Below are positions 60,103 to 64,000 of a stretch of DNA of 64,000 bases, one piece after another; within the stretch, counting starts at the first letter, position 1; every line of letters begins with the position of its first letter. The DNA is from Methylophilaceae bacterium (lineage in GTDB: Bacteria; Pseudomonadota; Gammaproteobacteria; Burkholderiales; Methylophilaceae): NCBI GenBank assembly GCA_029244935.1, contig JAQWQF010000006.1:35093-99092 (forward strand). The letters are read 5' to 3'. The position numbers and the translations under genes were made by a program. Below the pieces are notes generated by a model that searched no databases, was not told the DNA's origin, and was given only the letters and a program-made list of their open reading frames with translations.

Positions 60103-61281
60103 ATGGTCGAATTCGAATTCTGGTGGCTTCTAATAATTCCATTATTTTTTGGTTTGGGATGGTTTGCAGCCCGAATTGATATAGCTCAAATTATTTCAGA
60201 GAGTACTGACTTCCCTTCAGCATACTTTAAGGGACTTAATTTCTTAATTAAGAACCAATATGAGAAAGCAGCAGAAGCATTTAGTCACGCTGTTAAAATA
60301 AATAATGAATCACTAGAAATACATTTTGTATTAGGTAGCCTTTACCGAAGGACAGGACAACTTGATAGAGCAATTAATTTACATATAGATTTACTTGAAA
60401 CAAGAGAGCTCACTCACCAACAACAAGAATCTGTGAAGGCAGAACTCGCACTTGACTACTTTAAAACTGGTTTATACGATCGAGCAGAGGAACTTCTTCT
60501 TGCTCTAAATAAAGATAGTTACCATCAATTTTCGCTCAATACATTGCTTGATATCTATAGTAAAGAGAGAGAATGGAATAAAGCAATTACAACAGCTACT
60601 GAGCTTGAAAAAATATCAGGCGTATCATTTCGAGAAAATATAAGTCATTTTTATTGTGAGATTGCTGTGATACATATTCTTGAAAAAAAGAATACCCAAG
60701 CAAATGAAATATTAAGAAAAGCTCTAGACGAACATAAGAACTGTGTAAGGGCAAATATCCTTCTAGGGGATATCTGTGAGAGTGAGGAGAGATTTGATGA
60801 GGCAGTTTCGCATTGGAAGAAAGTTGAGTACCAACAACCTGAATACCTTGGGCTTGTGGCTTCAAAAATTCTTAATGCGTATCAAAGGCAAGACAAGTTA
60901 AATGAAGGACTTACAATCTTATCAGGCTACTATGACCTATATAAGCTTAAAACATTATTAAGCATTTTATATTCAGCAATTATGTCAAATGAAGGACCAA
61001 AAAAAGCTGAAACTATTGCGCGCAATGAGTTAATACAAAGGCCTAGTTTATCTGCACTTGATCAGTTATTTGAGGCTCAAGCAATTGGAAAAACAAGTAA
61101 AATAAGTAATATTGAACTCATTCAGCAAACAATTAAAAATGCGATAGGTGATCGCCGTTTTTATTCCTGTAATAAATGTGGTTTCAAAGCAAGACAATTT
61201 CATTGGCACTGCCCAGCCTGTAATAGCTGGGAATCTCTTCCATCAGAGCCCATTGATATTATTATGGATAATAAAATTTAA
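60103..61281 (+). CDS. lapB: LapB (YciM) lipopolysaccharide assembly regulator
   Basis: In E. coli LapB adapts LpxC to FtsH proteolysis and so balances lipopolysaccharide synthesis. 392 residues: one N-terminal transmembrane helix (about 5-22), TPR repeats over about 45-310 (NQYEKAAEAFSHAVKI, TGQLDRAINLHIDLL), and a C-terminal rubredoxin-like metal knuckle with CNKCGF and CPACNSW (cysteines about 356-373). lapA, which often precedes lapB, is missing. The stop overlaps the pyrF start (TAATG). Confidence 0.93.
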   Translation: MVEFEFWWLLIIPLFFGLGWFAARIDIAQIISESTDFPSAYFKGLNFLIKNQYEKAAEAFSHAVKINNESLEIHFVLGSLYRRTGQLDRAINLHIDLLETRELTHQQQESVKAELALDYFKTGLYDRAEELLLALNKDSYHQFSLNTLLDIYSKEREWNKAITTATELEKISGVSFRENISHFYCEIAVIHILEKKNTQANEILRKALDEHKNCVRANILLGDICESEERFDEAVSHWKKVEYQQPEYLGLVASKILNAYQRQDKLNEGLTILSGYYDLYKLKTLLSILYSAIMSNEGPKKAETIARNELIQRPSLSALDQLFEAQAIGKTSKISNIELIQQTIKNAIGDRRFYSCNKCGFKARQFHWHCPACNSWESLPSEPIDIIMDNKI

Positions 61282-61976
61282 TGTTAACTAGTCCTAAATT
61301 ATTTGTTGCATACGATTTTAGTAATCCAAGTAAAGCTAAGGAATTTTCTAAGAAGATAAACCCAGAACAATGTGGAATTAAAGTTGGTAAAGAGCTATTT
61401 ACATCTGGTGGTCCAGCTATTGTTGAATGGCTCCAATCCAAAGGATTTAAAGTTTTTCTAGATTTAAAGTTTCATGATATTCCAACTACCGTTAAAAGAG
61501 CTTGTTATGTTGCATCGGAATTAGGTGTATGGATGTTAAATGTCCATGCTATGGGTGGGAATGATATGCTTAGCGCAGCAAAAGAAGGTGTAGATCAATC
61601 AAATCAAAATCCATACCTAATTGGAGTTACAGTGCTAACAAGCATGAACAATGATAACTTAAATGAGATAGGAATTAATCATTCAATGAATAAACAAATA
61701 TTGAAATTAGCGTTAAATGTCTCAACCCATAAACTTGATGGAATTGTATGTGGTGCAAGTGATATTAAAGGCATTAAACCTTCACTTCCCAAAGATTTCA
61801 TTTATGTAACCCCAGGCATTAGACTGTTATCAAATGCAAATAATGATCAAAAGAGAATTATTTCTCCAGAAGATGCAATTAAGGCAGGTTCTAGTATATT
61901 AGTTGTAGGTAGACCGATTACTGAATCTAAAAATCCAGCACTCACAGCAGAAGAGATAATTAAGAAAATTAGCTAG
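61281..61976 (+). CDS. pyrF: orotidine-5'-phosphate decarboxylase
   Basis: Last step of UMP synthesis. 231 residues, a TIM barrel with the catalytic DxKxxD set D61, K63 and D66 in FLDLKFHDIPTTV, and the phosphate site VTPGIRLLSN and VVGRPITES. It overlaps lapB by one base; its 3' end overlaps the convergent metG by 8 nt. Confidence 0.96.
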   Translation: MLTSPKLFVAYDFSNPSKAKEFSKKINPEQCGIKVGKELFTSGGPAIVEWLQSKGFKVFLDLKFHDIPTTVKRACYVASELGVWMLNVHAMGGNDMLSAAKEGVDQSNQNPYLIGVTVLTSMNNDNLNEIGINHSMNKQILKLALNVSTHKLDGIVCGASDIKGIKPSLPKDFIYVTPGIRLLSNANNDQKRIISPEDAIKAGSSILVVGRPITESKNPALTAEEIIKKIS

Positions 61977-63627
61977 AATTTTGACCTAACATTAAATCAA
62001 TAGCATCCTTATCCAGCCGGGTCAGAAGATGATTGTAATCAGAAATATTTTTTATATTTTCATGAATAGCATCTATTGACTGATAACTCGACTCCCCATA
62101 GAATTCTGCAATCTTAAGTATTAAATCTGGCATGATAGGCGAATAATAGATTGAGAGAACTCTAAAGGCCTGGAGAGCTGCGGAACAAACCTGATGAAGT
62201 TGTGACATAGATCTATGTTCATCGTTGTTCTTTGCCAATACCCAGGGCTCCAATCGATTAACATACTCATTTACTTTTTCAGTATAAGACATTAATAATC
62301 GATTTAATTTGCTAAATAACCTTGCTTCGTAAAGAGAAATAACTTCATCTTTTATAGCAATTAAATCGTCAACAATTACCTTTGCATCCTGAATAGAAAT
62401 TTCATTAGTCGGAACTAATGTGTTATTAAAATATTTTTTTATAAATCCAGATGTTCTGCTAGGTATATTAATAAACTTCCCAACTAGGTCGCTGTTAACT
62501 TTTGCAATAAAATCTTCTAAATTTAAATCAATATCTTCCATTGAGTCATTTAGTTTAGAAAAATAATAATACCTTAGATAATCAGGATTTTTTATAGTAT
62601 TCAGGTAGCTCCTTGCGGTAATAAAAGTCCCCCTTGATTTTGACATCTTCTCGCCATTTACAGTTAGAAAGCCATGCGCATAGACTCTAGAAGGCACTCT
62701 AAAACCAGAATATGAAAGGGTAGCGGGCCAAAATAAAGCATGAAAATACAAAATATCCTTACCAATAAAATGAATTAATTCTGTATCACTACCCTTCTTC
62801 CAATATTCGTCAAAAGATAAATTTTTCTCGTCAGCTAATTTTTTAAAACTTGCCATATATCCAATTGGGGCATCAAGCCAAACATAAAAAAACTTACCTG
62901 GGGCATCTGGAATTTCAAAACCAAAATATGGTGCGTCTCTTGAAATATCCCAATTAGATAGACCTGCCTTGAACCATTCGTTAAGCTTATTGCTTGCTTC
63001 CGGTTGTAATGTACCTGACTTTGTCCACTTTTCTAGAAAATCTGTACATTCCGAAAGCTTAAAAAAATAATGGTCTGTCTTTTTTTTGATAGGTGCTGTA
63101 CCTGATATGACTGAATAAGCATTAATCAAATCGGTTGGGTTATAAGTTGAACCACATTCCTCACAAGAATCTCCATATTGGTCTACTGCCTTACATTTTG
63201 GACATTCTCCTTTGATATAGCGATCCGGAAGGAACATTTCTTTTTTTGAATCATAGAACTGTTCAATTTCTTTTTTCTCAATTTTATTATTACTGGTTAA
63301 TTTTTTATAAATAGTTTCGGAAAGCTCTTTATTTTCAATAGAGTTAGTTGAATAGAAATTATCAAAAGATACATTAAAATCAGAAAAGTCTTGAGAATGT
63401 TCCTGATGAACTTGCTCAACCAAATTCTCTGGAGTAATATTTTCCTTCTCGGCTCGTAACATTACTGGAGTTCCATGAGTGTCATCAGCGCAGACATAAT
63501 AAATTTCATTTGAAATCATTCGCTGATATCTGCACCAGATATCAGTTTGGATGTATTCGACTAGATGTCCTAGGTGTATACTTCCATTTGCATATGGTAA
63601 TGCTGATGTGACAAGAATTTTCCGCAT
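61969..63627 (-). CDS. metG: methionyl-tRNA synthetase, form without C-terminal tRNA-binding domain
   Basis: Charges elongator and initiator tRNA-Met. 552 residues from ATG 63627 (a TTG three codons upstream is in frame). The HIGH motif is HLGH (18-21), the zinc knuckle has CPKC and CEEC (about 142-160), and KMSKS is at about 326-330, followed by the helical anticodon-binding domain. The C-terminal EMAP/Trbp111-like domain found in E. coli MetG (677 residues) is absent. Divergent from mrp, as in many proteobacteria. Confidence 0.96.
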   Translation of the reverse strand: MRKILVTSALPYANGSIHLGHLVEYIQTDIWCRYQRMISNEIYYVCADDTHGTPVMLRAEKENITPENLVEQVHQEHSQDFSDFNVSFDNFYSTNSIENKELSETIYKKLTSNNKIEKKEIEQFYDSKKEMFLPDRYIKGECPKCKAVDQYGDSCEECGSTYNPTDLINAYSVISGTAPIKKKTDHYFFKLSECTDFLEKWTKSGTLQPEASNKLNEWFKAGLSNWDISRDAPYFGFEIPDAPGKFFYVWLDAPIGYMASFKKLADEKNLSFDEYWKKGSDTELIHFIGKDILYFHALFWPATLSYSGFRVPSRVYAHGFLTVNGEKMSKSRGTFITARSYLNTIKNPDYLRYYYFSKLNDSMEDIDLNLEDFIAKVNSDLVGKFINIPSRTSGFIKKYFNNTLVPTNEISIQDAKVIVDDLIAIKDEVISLYEARLFSKLNRLLMSYTEKVNEYVNRLEPWVLAKNNDEHRSMSQLHQVCSAALQAFRVLSIYYSPIMPDLILKIAEFYGESSYQSIDAIHENIKNISDYNHLLTRLDKDAIDLMLGQNSS

Positions 63628-63725
63628 TGAATTCAATCGAGAGATTAGTTTAATAATGGATTATTCTATCAAATTACCAACCCAATCACATTACTTAAAA
63701 TTATTTTTTAGAAAGAAACTATTTT

Positions 63726-64000
63726 ATGGAAAACGAAATTAAAGAAATATTGTTAGGTTTAACAAATACTAATTATAAAAAAAAATTCATAAATAAAAAA
63801 AATATAAAATCTATTTTAATTAAAAAAGATAAGGTTGACATTTCACTTGAATTCAATTTTCCAATCACACTTTTATTAGAAGAATTTGATTCACTTATAA
63901 AAGAAGCATTAAAAACCTTAGTAAAACAACCATTAGAAATTAATTTATCACAAAAAATTAAGAGCCATCAAGCACAAAAAGGTATCAGTTTAATTGATGG
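63726..64000 (+). CDS. apbC: Mrp/ApbC iron-sulfur carrier protein, 5' part (cut by window edge)
   Basis: The ATG at 63726 opens a frame that runs off the window; 91 codons are visible. It begins MENEIKEILLGL, continues with a MIP18/DUF59-like region, and reaches KIKSHQAQKGISLIDG, the linker that in Mrp/ApbC proteins leads into the ATPase domain with its P-loop. That P-loop lies outside the window. Mrp next to divergent metG is the standard arrangement in E. coli and many proteobacteria, which supports the call. Confidence 0.8.
   Translation, partial: MENEIKEILLGLTNTNYKKKFINKKNIKSILIKKDKVDISLEFNFPITLLLEEFDSLIKEALKTLVKQPLEINLSQKIKSHQAQKGISLID

Overview
The window looks like a piece of the chromosome of a streamlined, AT-rich betaproteobacterium, most plausibly a marine OM43-type member of the Methylophilaceae. 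This is inferred from gene order and base composition, not from a marker search. The classical betaproteobacterial orders are intact (leuCDB-asd-fimV-truA-trpFBA-accD-folC-SPOR-cvpA-purF-metZ; tyrA-aroA-cmk-rpsA-ihfB-lapB-pyrF; ftsK-lolA-rarA-serS). Gaps between genes are usually under 25 nt, neighbouring genes often overlap, and several proteins are shorter than usual for their family. There is no phage, insertion sequence, CRISPR array, tRNA or rRNA gene that I can see. No stretch over 300 nt lacks a gene; the longest gaps (about 170-180 nt) lie at 777-947, 23245-23429, 47413-47593 and 51473-51645.

Layout. 1-776 is the 5' part of metZ on the minus strand, preceded by a sigma70 promoter, a SAM-II type riboswitch and a terminator (812-936). 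From 948 to 19246 nineteen minus-strand genes run without a gap above 23 nt (argD, argF, argG, yajQ, leuC, leuD, leuB, asd, fimV, an EcfT/CbiQ-like membrane gene, truA, trpF, trpB, trpA, accD, folC, a SPOR protein, cvpA, purF). This joins arginine, leucine, aspartate-family, tryptophan, fatty acid, folate and purine synthesis. 19299-23244 holds a PuuD-like membrane protein, an EamA exporter and a LuxR-type response regulator with a MoxY/NarX-like kinase. The kinase is divergent from acs (23430-25403). 25434-30778 is yhdP and tldD; 30788-31958 is efp and greB on the other strand. 31957-37796 is an AddAB-like nuclease/helicase pair, then mfd, rpiA, serS, rarA, lolA and ftsK. 47594-50242 has trxB, an Smr protein, ispF and ispD. 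amtB, a DUF3301 protein and gluQ follow, then a TrmH-family methyltransferase gene interrupted by an in-frame stop, a TraB/GumN protein, bpt, and the tyrA-to-pyrF cluster. The window ends with metG and the start of mrp/apbC.

The most interesting points are: the metZ riboswitch with a plausible antiterminator; a 16-bp perfect inverted repeat that buries the ispD start codon; three phased half-sites between amtB and the DUF3301 gene; an EF-P whose tRNA-facing hairpin is four residues longer than usual; an AddB-like protein that has lost most iron-sulfur ligands; a ribosomal protein S1 with five instead of six S1 domains; and an in-frame hexanucleotide repeat at the end of the sensor kinase gene.
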